From positions 124,001 through 188,000 of the forward strand of contig CAOLHI010000612.1 of NCBI GenBank assembly GCA_948474755.1: a DNA stretch of 64,000 nucleotides, read 5' to 3'. The notes beneath the pieces were generated by a model. The model searched no databases, was not told where the DNA came from, and saw only the letters and a list, made by a program, of their open reading frames with translations. A program made the translations under genes and the position numbers. Source of the DNA: Ctenosaura bakeri (taxonomy: Eukaryota > Chordata > Lepidosauria > Squamata > Iguanidae). Below, in pieces: positions 31,881 to 45,959 of the stretch; position 1 is the stretch's first letter; each line of letters begins with the position of its first letter.

Positions 31881-32072
31881 TATTGTTGTGAATCAATTTG
31901 GATGTGCAAATAATTGAGTGAAACATGCATAGAAATACTGATTTCCTCCCACAGCAGAGGAGAACAGCAGAAATTAGTCAGGGACCCTAGGTTGAGAACC
32001 AGACTTGAGTAGAAAATAGTAAATGAAATGGATGGTCTACTCAATATACAACAATTTCCTGTTGTCCTAGAT

Positions 32073-32206
32073 CAGAGGTGGCAACATGCAGCTTTCCAGA
32101 TGTTTTTGGTCAGCGGCTTCAAACAGCCCTGGCCAGCATAGCTCATGGAAAAGAATGCTGGGAGTTGTAGAGCAACAACATATAGAGGGTTTCATGATTC
32201 CCTCTA
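32073..32206. mobile_element. hAT-like MITE with 8-bp duplication
   Basis: CAGAGGTGGCAACATG at the left pairs with the right end (reverse complement TAGAGGGAATCATG). Inner arms TTCCAGATGTTTTTGG and GAGCAACAACATATAG are diverged but recognisable. The flanks tcctagat (32,065-32,072) and tcctagac (32,207-32,214) match at seven of eight positions. Same family as 8360-8496. Confidence 0.7.
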
Positions 32207-32214
32207 TCCTAGAC

Positions 32215-35014
32215 ACAAGGTTATGTTTAGCTCATAGGATAAGGAGTTCATTTTGAATTTACTTCTTACCTTGTGCTTCTGATTTCAGTAGAACAGAAGA
32301 CCTTACAGCACATCTTATAATTTTGCTGTTGTAGAGTTAAAGACTATTCCACTGGAATCAGAACTGCATGGTCTAAACTGCATTTTGTTTATGTAGAAGT
32401 AGGGTAAGCTTTTGACTGAGTCTCTTGGGTGTGGCAGGGACTACTTTGCAATCATTCTTTTAAATTACAGTGAAAATATGTCCACATGCCATTTAGCTTG
32501 TACTCTATAGGATATTATAGATGTTAACATAAACTGTTCATCTAGGGACCAATAAGCAGTATGTCACAGCTTTGGATACACTAGATCCTTTTTTAAGATT
32601 CTCTCTTTAAAGTACCATACAGATTCTGTTTATTTTGTGCAATAATATAGCTTAGCATTTCCCCCTACATTTGGAACAAGATGCTACCAAAATGCAGATC
32701 CATCTCATTTCTTGGGGATGGAGGGGTATACCCTGCCCCACCCAAAGGTCCCTATAAAGGACTGCTGGGAGGTGAGAGTCACCTAGGCGATTAGTCCTAT
32801 GGAAACCGTATTAGCAGAGTAGCAGAGTGTGGCTTAATACAGGATGGCTGACTTGAAAGACAAGGCAGACAGCAGATTTCAAAATGTAAAAGAAAACATT
32901 TACTAAAAATAATTTGTAATAATAAAACTCTCATCTTCATTAAAACTCACCAATTAATTAGAGATATGCTTAGCATATTTGAGATCAGTTGACAGTTAAG
33001 CAGCAGTTAGCTCAGTATGTGTAGTCAGAGTGCAGTTAAAATGCAGGTAAAGGAGAATAGTGTTCTTTAGAGACAGAGTGACAGTAGAGACTGACAGACA
33101 GTTGAGAATCCTATCCTACCTAGAGGTGGAGAAGAGAGAATGCTGTATTTTCCAACACGGACAACATCAGAAAGGTGTCAACACATCCCAGTGTCTAATC
33201 CAATTCTGCAGGAAAGGGTACAAGAACATTTTCTGTATTAAAAGATGGCTGAGAAGGTAAGACTTCCCTTTCAAAAAGGGGTGGTGGACTACAGAAGGAT
33301 GACAGAAACATACACAAATCTAGATCTAACGATAAATAAATGAACAGGAAGAGCAGACACTGGTTCATCCATCCTTTCACATAGTGCTGAAACTGGAGGG
33401 TATCAGCAGGGCTAACATCAAGACAGCAAACCTCCTCTCTCCCTCAAACAGAGTGGAATCTGCTCATAGTCTTCTGTCTCAAAAGTGTCCCAAGTCTTTT
33501 GTTTGAGCCTGTCTCAATTGGAGGGAGGAGCAATTACCCCCATAAGAACCCTGGCTCCCAAAATGAAATGTTCCTTCAGTGCCCAAATTTTTAGCATTGC
33601 AATTAACTTAGAACTTCAACTGAGCATTTGGAAATTTAGTTTAGGCATCCAGAAAGAGAGGAAAGGCCACAACACCAAAGGAATGTAAATACTGCAAATC
33701 TAAGAAGTGTAAATTCTTGTAATTTCTTCATTCTCCTCCTCTGCCATAACTATACCCCTGTGTTATATTGATATAAATTAGATTATATTGTGAACAACTT
33801 CATTGGACAAAGTAGACTGTGCTCCCGAAGACTTTAAACCAAAAGAATTTCATTAGCCTTCAAAATACCACAAAGTTATGGTTTGCTTGATTTTCTCACT
33901 TATTATGTCCAGGATCTGTTTTGTTGTTAAAGAGATGGAAATCAAGTGGAGTATTAAGTGCTAACTAGAAACAGGGAGAGAGAGAGAGAGAGAACAAGAG
34001 GGGTGAGTAAGTTGGTTGTGAAGGTGCAACATATGACAGTGTTCCAACCAAGGAAAGGTGGAAAGCCCGGAAGGGAAATGAAAGTGGAAAAGCTTTCTGT
34101 CTTATATGGCCTTCAAGGAAGTATGTAGGTGGCATCTCATTACTCAGTGAGGTAAGGTATGTACAGGAAAATCAAATGGCTGATCAGGGAGTGCCTTCTT
34201 ACTTTCTCAGCCATCTGTGTAGGGTTGCAAAAGTGAGGATGGGAAACAATTTCTCCACATTCTTGTGCTGTCCTGGAGAAACAAGCCAAGCACTGTTGTT
34301 GTCGGAAGTGGCAAAGTGCAGAATTGAAAGAGGGTCCAGTTAAAGATGGGACTAAAGTTTCAAAGTCTTGTATTTTTCTCTGAGATGACCAAAGGCTGGG
34401 CTGGCTGCCTCAGGAGGAACAAGACTGTGTATATGGACAGGAGTAACTGCCTCTATTTTCATCAAGTCATATCCAGTAATATATATTTTGAGCGTACACA
34501 TACACACACTTCCTTGGAAGCATCCCTTACTGATATGCTTTTAATAATTTTCCTGAAAGTAGGCCCCACTGAATTCAATGAGCTTTACTTCTCACTAGAT
34601 ATGCACAAAATTGTGCTAGAATAGTGGGTGATGGGAAAAAGGGGCTTAACTCAAGAGCATTTTGGAAGGGATGAATTTTGATGAGGTATTTGAAAGAAAG
34701 GCACTGGTTGCACGTACATCTTAGGAGAGGTAGTGCTAGCATAAAGGAAAACTAAGCATAAGGACAGTTAAGGAGATCTTCAGAAAGCTGCAGGTAATGG
34801 AGCAGAATTAATAAAGGTAATGTGCAAAATTGTGTCAGGATGCACAGTTATATATCTTCCTGAAGTGTGCTAAAAAAGTGTAAAGCCAGATCTCTCCCCT
34901 TCCACCTCTTCAGTTAATGATGATATAATCTAGGTGGCTAAATGTAACAATAGACAGATTGTAGTTTGAGATCAAGAGACAAAGGAGAACTGAACTTGGC
35001 TCTGTAAGTTAACT
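32215..35014. other. Intergenic DNA with LTR-like fragments
   Basis: The stretch 32,740-33,690 looks retroelement-derived: it has CCCTATAAAGG (TATA-like, 32,753), AATAATAAAAC (poly(A)-signal-like, about 32,917) and the block shared with 19.6 kb (about 33,540-33,640). A (GA)n run lies at 33,975-33,993. No coding exon supported. Confidence 0.4.
33975..33993. repeat. (GA)n microsatellite
   Basis: Nine and a half GA units. Confidence 0.9.
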
Positions 35015-35370
35015 CCATTTTTCAGAATAAGAAAAGACCACAACAAGCCATTGAGTCCAACCTCCTGCCATGCAGGAATACACACTCAAAAGCACCCGCA
35101 GCAAATGGCCATCCAGCCTCTGTTTAAACATCTCCAAAGGTGACTCCACCATACTCCAAGGCAGCATGTTCCACTGTTAAACAGCTCTTACCATCAGAAA
35201 GTTCTTCCAGATGTTTAGGTAAAATCTCTTTTCCTGTAGTTTCAATCCACTGGTCCATATCCCAGTCTCTGGAGCAGCAGCAAACAACCTTGCTGCATCT
35301 TCAACATGATATCCCTTCAATAGTTAAACATGTGTATCATGTTGCCTTTTGTTTAACTGTTCAGCAATGA
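35015..35370 (-). mobile_element. CR1 LINE 3' end, minus orientation
   Basis: The reverse complement shows the CR1 3' UTR order: GGAAGAACTTTCTGATGGTAAGAGCTGTT, CTGCCTTGGAGTATGGTGG, AGAGGCTGGATGGCCATTTG, CCTGCATGGCAGGAGGTTGG and ACTCAATGGCTTGTTGTGG near the end. 5'-truncated as usual for LINEs. Confidence 0.75.
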
Positions 35371-36210
35371 AAGGAATGCTACAAATACTTAAAAAATAAC
35401 TACAAAGCTGATGAATGACTTCATTTTACCCACTTGCTGTGTCAAAGGGTTGTAGAGTTGCATCTGGCCAGTGTCAAAGTATGGGGGTGTTATTTTGGAA
35501 GGCATTTCAATCTGAGATAACTAGGACAGAAATCAGAGTAAACACACTGAATTGGACCCTGAGCTCCACAGGTGACTGCTGGTGCAACAGTCAATTCACA
35601 TCTAATTTCAGTTCTAATTTCACATCTAATTTCAGTTGAGTTTCAGTTCTTAAACCATATTTACTGTTTACTTACAAGCTTCAAGTCATTTCTGCAATGT
35701 GGGCTCACCAGAATTAACAAATGTAGTTCACAAGAAATGTGTCTCTGTGATTGTCTCATCAGTGCTCCTATGTCCAACGAGACATATTTTAGATATTCAG
35801 AACTTGCTGTCCAAGCTTGGCCCTTGGTAATTCCAGCGCTTCTCATGAACACTGCATAGGCATGAAGACAGCTGTGATGGGGATTCTTAACATAAAAGCA
35901 GGTATTTAGTGGATAACATTCCAAAAATCTAGCTTGGCACAAACTAATAGAATAACCTGGATCTCACAACATGAACTTGAAACACACACACACACACACA
36001 CACACACAGCAGTATCAATTTGGTATTTTTGACAGGGGCAAACAAACTGATGGGGCTGGTGTGGGAAGATACAATTCATGAATTTGGCAACCCACATTGG
36101 GCTATCAAGAAGCAATGGAGAACATAGAAGAGAGAGCAAAAGAGAACCCCCCATCCCCAAGACCTCACTGATACACGGGGCTCATTACAAAGGTCTTTAT
36201 GTAGAAATAG
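35371..36210. other. Intergenic DNA, no gene recognised
   Basis: Contains a (CA)n tract at 35,982-36,008 and a small direct repeat of TCACATCTAATTTCAGTT at about 35,595-35,637. Nothing coding. Confidence 0.4.
35982..36008. repeat. (CA)n microsatellite
   Basis: Thirteen CA units. Confidence 0.95.
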
Positions 36211-36372
36211 TCAGCCCTGGTTAGTACATGGATGGGAGACTGCCAATGAATACTAGGTGCTGTAGGCTATATTTCAGAGGAACTGGCAAAACCACCTCTG
36301 AATATTCCTTGTCTAAGAAAACCCTATGAAAATCATGGGGTCACTGTAGGTTGACAGGTAACTTGGTAACAC
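36211..36372 (+). mobile_element. 5S rRNA-derived SINE, plus orientation
   Basis: TCAGCCCTGGTTAGTACATG then GATGGGAGACTGCC and AATACTAGGTGCTGTAGGC follow the 3' half of 5S rRNA. The tail then matches the copy at 20,660-20,808 (CTATATTTCAGAGGAACTGG, CAAAACCACCTCTGAA) and continues to CCCTATGAAAATCATGGGG. The 5' half of the 5S head is missing. Confidence 0.75.
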
Positions 36373-37099
36373 ACATGTGTAAGTCAGAGGAGCCCAATGC
36401 ATTCAAACAGCCTAATTGCTCCCTCCCTCAAATGCTACAAAAAGGAAATCAGCACTGCAAGTTTGCACTTTGAAACTTAATTCCTGTCACAATATAATCA
36501 ATTTGGAACAGAGTTAACTGTCCAAATTAATTCAACAGACCTAGTAGTGCTTTTAATTGGAGTGTGTGTGTGGGGGGAGAAAGACCTACAGAAAGGAATG
36601 CAGATTTTTTTTTTAAAAAAAAAAAAACCAGAAATTTAAATTTTTATTATTTACTTCTCCCACTTCAATAGGGGTAAACTGGACCTGGTATTTTATCAAG
36701 CTACACATATTTTAAAAAAAATGGGACCTGATGGCTTAAGTAAAACATGGTTTAAGCAGTTATGTTGATGAAATATGACAATTCATCCACAATTGTTGAA
36801 GATCACAAAGGCAAGACCCAGAGAAAGAAAAACTCTGTTCCTACAACAGGATTTTTCTGGTTTCTCCTGCCATAAGAACTCCTTGCATCTTGCCTCTTGT
36901 TCCAAGCAAATCCTGATTCAAGAGCTGGCTTGCATGAGAAGCACCTTTTCATTCATACAAGACGTTTTTGGCTGGGTAAAGTAGTTCAAGTCTGCTAAAA
37001 TAAAGCTTTACAAATATTTTGAGTAGCTGCTGGGGTCCACAGCAACCCCATTGTGAAGATTAAGAGGAATGGATTGGTAAAGATATTTTTTTGTGAATA
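36373..37099. other. Region downstream of PUM2, no gene recognised
   Basis: Low-complexity A/T runs at 36,604-36,630. A minus-strand AATAAA at 36,648-36,643 could be a distal poly(A) signal for PUM2 if the 3' UTR runs this far. Confidence 0.35.
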
Positions 37100-39871
37100 T
37101 TCATCAACAACATCACTTTGTTGTTAAGAGATCTTCATCGGATTAAGAAAAATGCTTCATATAATAAATTTTTGTAGAAAAAAAAATCTTGGTACCCTTT
37201 ACATACATTCTGATCTTTTTACATGTACAACAGATACTGAAGAAAAAAAATGCTCTGATGAATTTAGAACTGAATTAACATGTTGATATTCTTTAGTTAG
37301 TTATTTTTATAAGAACATTTTAATATAGCAGTAATCATCCAAGAACATGAATTGCATATATTAAAAAACTGTGTTGTGTGTGTGTAAAAAGGAAAGCTAT
37401 TGTGTATACGTACACACACTGTTGTGGTAGCATGTTTTACGTTTTGCAAATTACATTTCTTTTAAAAGGACTGCAGAGAGAAGTCCTTATGGAACATATA
37501 GACATCAAATTTCACTGTAATGTCTTCAAAGATTTGCCCAGCTTAAGTAACCTGGGCTGAGAGCCACAAGAACAAAATATGTTGTGGTCACTCCAAAAAC
37601 TAGGAAACTTCAGACATAATGAAAAGTCTGTGATCTTAGCTGATTAAACCCAGAAAGAAAATACAGATTTCACTGAAATAATACATTTCTGCCAAATGAA
37701 ACTAATGTTTCCAAAGAAAATTGAGTAGCAACTATAGTCAATAAAAGAACAACACTTTCTGGTAAGAATCAAACATAAGACCAAACATATTGCAATAAAG
37801 TTATTCACACATTTTCATTTTGTTTTTGATTTTTTTTGTTTTTTTTTTTACAGCATATTACAAGTGAACATTACATTATTCAATATGAACTAAGAGCGGC
37901 CTAAAGGCAGAACAGACCTAAACAGACTAGGCAAAATGTCCCATACCCAAATCTACATCAGAGAAAAGACTGAAGGGGGGGGAACATAGTGGTTCTTGAC
38001 CAAGCTTCAAATGTCTCCTACACATGAAGTGAGAAACGGTATTCCTGTTTTCCCTAGACTTCTACTGTGCAAATATATTTTATAAAATTGAATGGAAAAA
38101 GTGTTGGTCAGATAACAGAAAAGAGCATACTATATCAGAGGACAAGTATTCACTTAGTTGAGTTACCAGATTATAGAGCAGACTTCAGATCTAACAAAGA
38201 ATAAGAAATTATTCTTTCAAGGTTGATTCAGAAAATGTAGGAAATTTTATCATAGGATACACTAGAGAGGATATATGCCCCTCCTCAAGCTTTCATGTGC
38301 AGTTGTGAACAACTACATTCTCTGGATGAGAAGGTGACACAAACTTTTAAAGAAAATGTCAGTGCAGATTATTAGGCTTCTATTGCTACTGGAAAACTGT
38401 TCTTACACAAATATTATTAATTTGGTATTTATTCAACTATTTATACAGCTACTGCTTACTTTATACAAGGAAAAAAGGTTATTATAAATGCCAGTTGTGA
38501 TAGATAACATTAAATATTTTTATGTATGACTCTGCTATTCTGTTAAATGATCAACATTATAATGTAACTGCATTTTTGCTATAAGCAAACTTTAGTACGC
38601 TTTAATTAAAAGAAGAGTAACAGTATGGCATAAATGTGTTGCTCTTCTACCTTCTCCCAAAGTCTCCCCCAAAAGGCTTTCATGTGATCAACTGTCAAGT
38701 CCCTACCTCCAACAGCATTGTGACTTTAGCGCCTATGTTATTCCATCAAAATGAGTGTTTACACAAAATACTGACTTGAACAAAATACAAAGCACTTTAT
38801 CTTTCAGAAACTGAATATACAAAGTAAGCTTCTTTCCAAAATATTTTCATAGGCAAAGGATTAAAAAGGATTTTAATTATACACATATGGTCACAATTCT
38901 GCCTTAAAAAGGAAACTGGGAAATGTACATAAGGCCGCTTGTAAATGTACACTTTTATGTTACTGTTACAGTGTCATGTTCAGAGAAAAATTGACAGTAT
39001 CATACATATTTGCTTTAGGATGAAACAAGCTGTTCAAAAATACAGTACTCTTCTGTACAAAAACAAATCGTGCCACATTTAAGATGGAAGAAGCACTGGT
39101 TTATGTAATCAGTATTTCAGTCTATTAATTTGACTCTATTCTCATTAATGATTAAATTGGTTAAGTTTCCCAATGTCCATATTAACAGAATAGCTATGTT
39201 ATAAACAAAAAGTTTTTCATAATCGATAAAAGAAAGCTGGTTCATATCTCTGAAACATATAAAGATAGAATTTTTAAAAAATCAGCCTTGATTTGCTGAA
39301 ATAAATTTACATTATACAACACTATGTCAGGGCAAAAAGGGACAGGGATATGAATATACACTAAAATGCAAATTTTCTTCCCAAAAGGGGTAAAACAAAT
39401 TACATTTACAGCATGAAGGTTTACAAATGTACATCTGTACAACCAAAGTAAGCATCACTACTCAATTAGCAAGGCTTGTAAAACATTGAAAACGAGAAAT
39501 TTGTTTACAAATGGTAAACTTACATCTATTAACTATACTTATACAATGCTTATATTTATAAGTAAGCAAAAAGCTATTTGAATATTTAATCATGCTTTAG
39601 ATGTTGAGCTATCAAGTTTAAGTAGGCCATGTCCTTTTCCATTAAATGCCTACAGTTTCATCTACCGTGATAACACAAAGCATATATGCTCAACACGTTC
39701 AAATCTTGTCTTATATTTGTATATGCAAAGCAAAAACACACACATCTTATCCCAGCTGTCTGTCTGTCATTTAAGGTAGGTTTACTCTTTTCCCAGACAG
39801 TATGTTGCTGGACTGAAGTACCACCTTGATTTTATTCTCCTACCTTCTTTTATCAATTAAATATTTAATGA

Positions 39872-39879
39872 TATATACA
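39872..39879 (-). promoter_or_regulatory. Pumilio response element TGTATATA (distal)
   Basis: A perfect match on the minus strand to the UGUANAUA consensus bound by PUM1/PUM2, inside the probable PUM2 3' UTR. Confidence 0.55.
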
Positions 39880-40152
39880 TAGCTTTTATACACTTCTAGA
39901 GAAAAGAGCACTATGTTTTAAAAAATTGTTTCTGAAGTGAAAGGTAGAAACTGTTCCTCACTGTTTATATTTCATCATTCTTTGACTTGTATTTGCAGTG
40001 CCCTGATTGCTATTTGGATTATAAAATTGTGAACCACCAAAATACAGAACTTAACTCTCTGTAACATGTTAAATAATAATTATGCAACTGCTCTATTTTC
40101 AAGTGTTATAAAAAAGATTCCGCACAAAGGGGGGGGAAATGAAAACTAATTC

Positions 40153-40160
40153 TATATACA
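40153..40160 (-). promoter_or_regulatory. Pumilio response element TGTATATA (proximal)
   Basis: A second perfect UGUANAUA match about 390 nt downstream of the PUM2 stop codon. Confidence 0.55.
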
Positions 40161-40548
40161 ATTATATAAACATGTTGCACTATGGTGATGGGCAGACCTA
40201 CCAGATTGTAAGCCAGTATATTAAAAGAATACTGTACTTTTTCCCTTTAAAAACTATTTTATTCAGTGACTTTACAAGTAAAAATTTACAAAATGTGAGC
40301 ACTATTCTGATAGTTACATCATTTACAGGCATTCTGTGCTTTGTGAGCCATGCAACCTGATAGGTCTCTGATAAGAAATGGCCATTATGTTGCAAATTCA
40401 TTCCCCCCAAATATACACATGAATAAAATTTTTACAAATGGATGAAGTCAATAAATAGTTTTAAAAAAATCACAACATTTTTAGTTAAGTTGTGTGTTTT
40501 GATAATTCACAATAAAATTCATCTTGTAGATTGCTCTTGAATATGTCT

Positions 40549-40680
40549 TTAAAGTATTCCATTTGGTGGACCTCCAACTGGCCCCAGATCAGCACTGTTC
40601 TTCAGGTAATACTTTTCCAGTTTGGCAAGGATATGTTTGCCATAGGTGTACTTCCGCAAAGTTGTAATATGAGGCCGGAT
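40549..40680 (-). CDS. PUM2: PUM2 last coding exon (A)
   Basis: Acceptor CTTGCTACAG|ATCCGG; phase 0 start. 43 codons plus TAA at 40,551-40,549. It encodes [11 protein letters not shown], the final helices (Gly-Lys-His-Ile-Leu-Ala-Lys) and a short tail ending Gly-Gly-Pro-Pro-Asn-Gly-Ile-Leu. The Asn-Ser-Ala-Asp stretch of the tail differs slightly from mammalian PUM2. Confidence 0.97.
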   Translation of the reverse strand: MRPHITTLRKYTYGKHILAKLEKYYLKNSADLGPVGGPPNGIL

Positions 40681-42744
40681 CTGTAGCAAGAAAATTTAGG
40701 TCATTAGAACATCTCCGTCACCAAACAAATTGTCTTCAGACAGGGCAAGGAGAACAGCAACAGGATGGGCCTGAAAGAAAGCCCTCCTAAGATCTTTAAC
40801 CTCAGGCAAGCTCGTACAACAAGATATAGGCTGGACCCAAGCTGTATAAGGCTTTACAGGCCATAACCAGCACTTTGAATTCGACTTGGAAATGAACTGG
40901 TAGCCTGTGAAGCTGTTGTAAAGAGGGAATTGTATGTTTCCTATAACTAGCTCTGGACAGCAATGTGGCCAAAGCACTTTGACCTGTTGAAGTTTCTGAA
41001 TAGTTTCCAAAGGCAACCCCACATACAGTGCATTACAGTAATCCAAATGGGACATAGTCTAAGCATGTATCATCATAGCCAAATATGACACTTCTACAAG
41101 CAGATGCACCTGGCATACTAATTTTACCTGTGCAAATGCACTTCTGATCACTCAGATTCAGGGCTGAGTTGCTCAAGCTGCAAATGTGGCATTCCATGGG
41201 AAGTCTAACTTCATAAAACACATCCTGAATCCCTAATTCCCCAATATACCTTTTGAATGACTAACAACATGCCTATCTTGTCTGGATTAAGCTTCAATTT
41301 GCTCACCCTCATCCAGCCCACTACTGACAGAAGACATTAGTCTAGTATCAAAACAGCTTCCTTGGACTCAGTGAAAAGGAGAAAGAGTTGGATATTATCA
41401 GAATATTGATGAAACCAAATCCCAAAACTCTGGATAACCCCTCCCAATAGTTTCACATATAACTTAAATACCATGAGGGAAAAGAACTGTGTCACGAAAA
41501 ATTCCACAGGTCAAGAGCCAAGTTGTCAAACAAAGCAGGTCAGCCAACAGGACAACCAAAGCTATTTCCTTCTCATAATCAGTCCTGAAGTTAGACTGAA
41601 ATGGATCTAGACAATCTGTCTCATCCAGACCCTGGGGCTTGGAGGCTACCACATGCTCCAGAACCTTGCTTCACAAAGGGATATTGGAGAATGGCTGTCA
41701 ATGCTTCAGTATGGTGGAATTCAGGCAGTTGTTTTTAATTTTTTTAAATCACAGCCTCTTTTAGGCACTCCTAGCCATAGTGAGGCAGTCATTACTCCTC
41801 TTACCCATTCAGCCAGTCTCCAGGCATCTTTTATGAGCCAGGAAGGGCAGGAATCCAAGATCTGTGTGGTGGCTCTCATCTCTCCTAGGGTTCTGTCTAG
41901 ACCTGCAGACCCCACAAACTGAAAAGTATCCAATAACACAGGACAAGCAATCTGCACCTAAGCCAGAACAAATCCAATTGCTTTTGTCTCCAAAGTGTGA
42001 TGCAAATGTGTCACAACTGTCTGCATTCTCTCCTTCTATGGCAGAGCCTAGAAAGCCCTGAAGCCCTTCATATGGGTCTGCTGGATAACCGTGTGCAGAT
42101 GGCACAGTGACAGAGAAGTATATCTTCTTTGCTGTCACCAACATCAGCAGCACCACAGCATAGCCCTTCCAACCAGCCTAAGCCTTTGGATCTGCTCAAG
42201 GAATTGTTTTAGTCTACCACTCATTTCATCACTGTCAATAAACCAAGGGGATTGTCTGGTTCCACCCCATGGACGGAATATTCAGGAGTGATGAAAGCAG
42301 CAGTATCCACCAACCTGGCTATTTTAATATTCTAGAGATCAACAAGGCTGTCAATGGAATCATCTGCCAAGGCTTTGGGAAACTCCTCAAGTGCCAACAA
42401 ACACATCAGATTCCTGGGATAGACCATTTTAAGCAGTCCCCCCGCCCCTGCAGAGGTTTCAGGTTCCAGTAAATCTCTAAGTTGCGGTGAAATCAGAAAA
42501 GCCTTCAGAGACAAATTTAGAGGAACCAAGCCGTGTTTAAAACTTTTATCTTATCTGAAATACATAGTTGACAATTACAAAATGAGTAATTAAAAACAAG
42601 TTTTTATGTGGTAATGAGAAGGCAATCATACACTATAGCATCAAGAGTAACTGAACAATTAAAAAAGATGGAAAATAAGAATTTTTATTATCATTTAAAG
42701 GGAAAATTCTTTGAAATACTGAAGCAGATAAAGTGGACAATTAC
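40681..42744 (-). other. PUM2 intron between exons B and A, filled by an L2-like LINE
   Basis: Donor AAG|GTAATT and acceptor TACAG. Most of this 2.06-kb intron is an old LINE insertion, described separately. Confidence 0.85.
40690..42530 (-). mobile_element. L2-like LINE remnant, minus orientation
   Basis: On the minus strand the frame at 41,055-40,696 contains Leu-Asp-Tyr-Cys-Asn-Ala-Leu-Tyr...Gly-Leu-Pro followed by Lys-Leu-Gln-Gln-Val, the conserved block near the end of the L2 reverse transcriptase. It is followed, with errors, by the Phe-Lys-Val-Leu-like segment. Farther upstream, 42,156-41,809 and 42,529-42,332 give LINE-like frames (His-Phe-Gly-Asp-Lys; Leu-Ala-Asp-Asp-Ser-Ile-Asp-Ser). 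Frames are broken by stops and shifts. The central assignment is firm, the outer limits less so. Confidence 0.6.
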
Positions 42745-42937
42745 CTTGTGCATTATAATCTTGCGCTGAGCAGGTTCAGCCATGTCAATCATCTTCTGAA
42801 CAACATAATTTGCATATTGGTCCTTCATCATGGTGTATAAGGCACTGTGAGGACCATCATTCTGGCAACACACCTCATCAATAAGCAAAGCTCTTTCAGC
42901 ACGAGATGCATGAGTTACACATTTTTCAACCACATTG
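42745..42937 (-). CDS. PUM2: PUM2 exon B: repeats 7 and 8
   Basis: Acceptor TTTTTTCAG|C; the first base completes the Ser codon of the repeat-7 Ser-Asn-Val-Val-Glu motif. 193 nt. It also encodes repeat 8 Asn-Tyr-Val-Val-Gln and the PUM2-type Val-Cys-Cys-Gln-Asn. Donor AAG|GTAATT. Confidence 0.97.
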
Positions 42938-44395
<1,458 letters not shown>

Positions 44396-44521
44396 CTGTA
44401 CAAGTTGTTCCGTGTGTTGATGAAGCTCTTCTAAAATGGGCAAAGTCTGTTCGGCAGTGCAATGCTCCAGAATACGCTGAATAACTCTGCATCCATATGG
44501 ATGAGTGGAAAGCACAAACAC
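44396..44521 (-). CDS. PUM2: PUM2 exon D: repeat 5
   Basis: Acceptor ATTTTAAG|GTG, donor CAG|GTCAGT. 42 codons starting [10 protein letters not shown] with the Cys-Arg-Val-Ile-Gln motif of repeat 5. Thr-Ala-Glu-Gln-Thr is the PUM2 form. Confidence 0.97.
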
Positions 44522-45959
44522 CTTAAAATAAGAGGATGACAAGTATTACTCAGGCTTCCTTATATTCTTTTCTATTCCAGGTAAAGTTCCTTGATGCCTC
44601 AAGGTCTCCAAATTGAGAGATTCCTATCCTTGTTTACACACCAGATAGATTTTATATCCTTGAGGCACCTGGGCTGGAGGCATTGCTTTCTGTTTGTTTT
44701 TTTCAATCTGCATTTTGTAACATTTGACAGAGTTGTTGCATTTCCTCTCTGTTAAGAAATCAAATTGCATCTGAGCAACCTCCCCACCAAATAACAACAA
44801 CAATAATACCACCACCACTGTGGAAGGAGAATGATCCCATCTTATATAGGACAGGGAATCTTTCTTGTTATTTCCCTGCACAATTTTAACAGCCAAAACT
44901 GTCTTAAAAAATACAGTATGAAAGAAAAATAAAGAAACTCCATTTTATAAAGTAAATCAATTTTAAATTTGAAAAAAAAAGTGTTTATTTTAAATGTCTG
45001 ATTTATTTTGGCCCATGACTATTTTGTGGCTTTCAGGGCTATACAAAGACAGTAAAAGATAATACATGAAACATAAAATTACATTAGCATTTATACACTG
45101 CATCTAGTCTGCACATATCTGATATCATTTGCCAGCAAATGAAACATATGCTACACAAACAGAGGGATGGAAGTCTGATGTTGTAAGTGTTGGATCAAAC
45201 TGATCATGTTCAAGAGCATCATGGTTGGGGGATTCTGATTTCCAGTCACTCTAATTGAGGACATGATTCAGCTAGCTCTGCTAAATCACGTACCCCTGAA
45301 GTGTTGTGCTTGACAGGGGAGGCCTCCTCCCGTCCCAAGCAAGTGGGCTTCCTGATACACGGGGAACCTGAAGACTCCGCACAAGCCAGGACTGGGTCCT
45401 GTAAAGTGTCTGCTAAGAAACAGACCAATCGCAGGGGGTCCCAAGGCCCTCACACTTGGTGGAGCCAGGTGTATGTGTGAGGGTTTCTCACCCTGCCATA
45501 TGGATACTACCTATAAGCGTCTGGACCTCTTGCATGTATGTACTTAATTTTCTTAACTATATTTTCATTCATGGAAACAAGAAGCCCTTGTTGGCAGTAG
45601 AGGAGTTAAATACTTAAGTTCTTCTTTTCTTTTTTACCCTTTTTTTTTTGTGTGTTCTCAGACTTTTGAATGTTTCAGTTTTGCCTATGGATTATGGTTT
45701 TTTCTTTTTCTTTGATTTTTTAAGGATCGGTCACCCTTTTTCAGAGGGTGTGCAGTTACTGTTTTGACTACTTCATGTTTTTGGACATGGATTATAGCAC
45801 TGGATTTATTGACTATGTAATGGGATTTCGTTTTTGCTACTAAGACAATAGTACTGTATATTGCAAAGATGGAATGATTAAAATTACTTCCCCAGTCTGT
45901 TTAAGTGTTATGCTAACTTTAACATTTCTGGGAATGCCTACAATTCTGCTCTTATCAAA

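Larger units (their letters stand above)
37100..40548 (-). other. PUM2: PUM2 3' UTR (extent approximate)
   Basis: From the stop codon at 40,551-40,549 the minus strand continues for about 3.4 kb of AT-rich DNA with almost no recognisable interspersed repeat. That contrasts with the repeat-filled DNA on either side and suits the long 3' UTR known for PUM genes. Minus-strand AATAAA hexamers occur at 40,263-40,258 and 38,434-38,429; another lies farther out at 36,648-36,643. Which ones are used cannot be told here. Two TGTATATA motifs (Pumilio response elements) are at 40,160-40,153 and 39,879-39,872. Confidence 0.6.
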
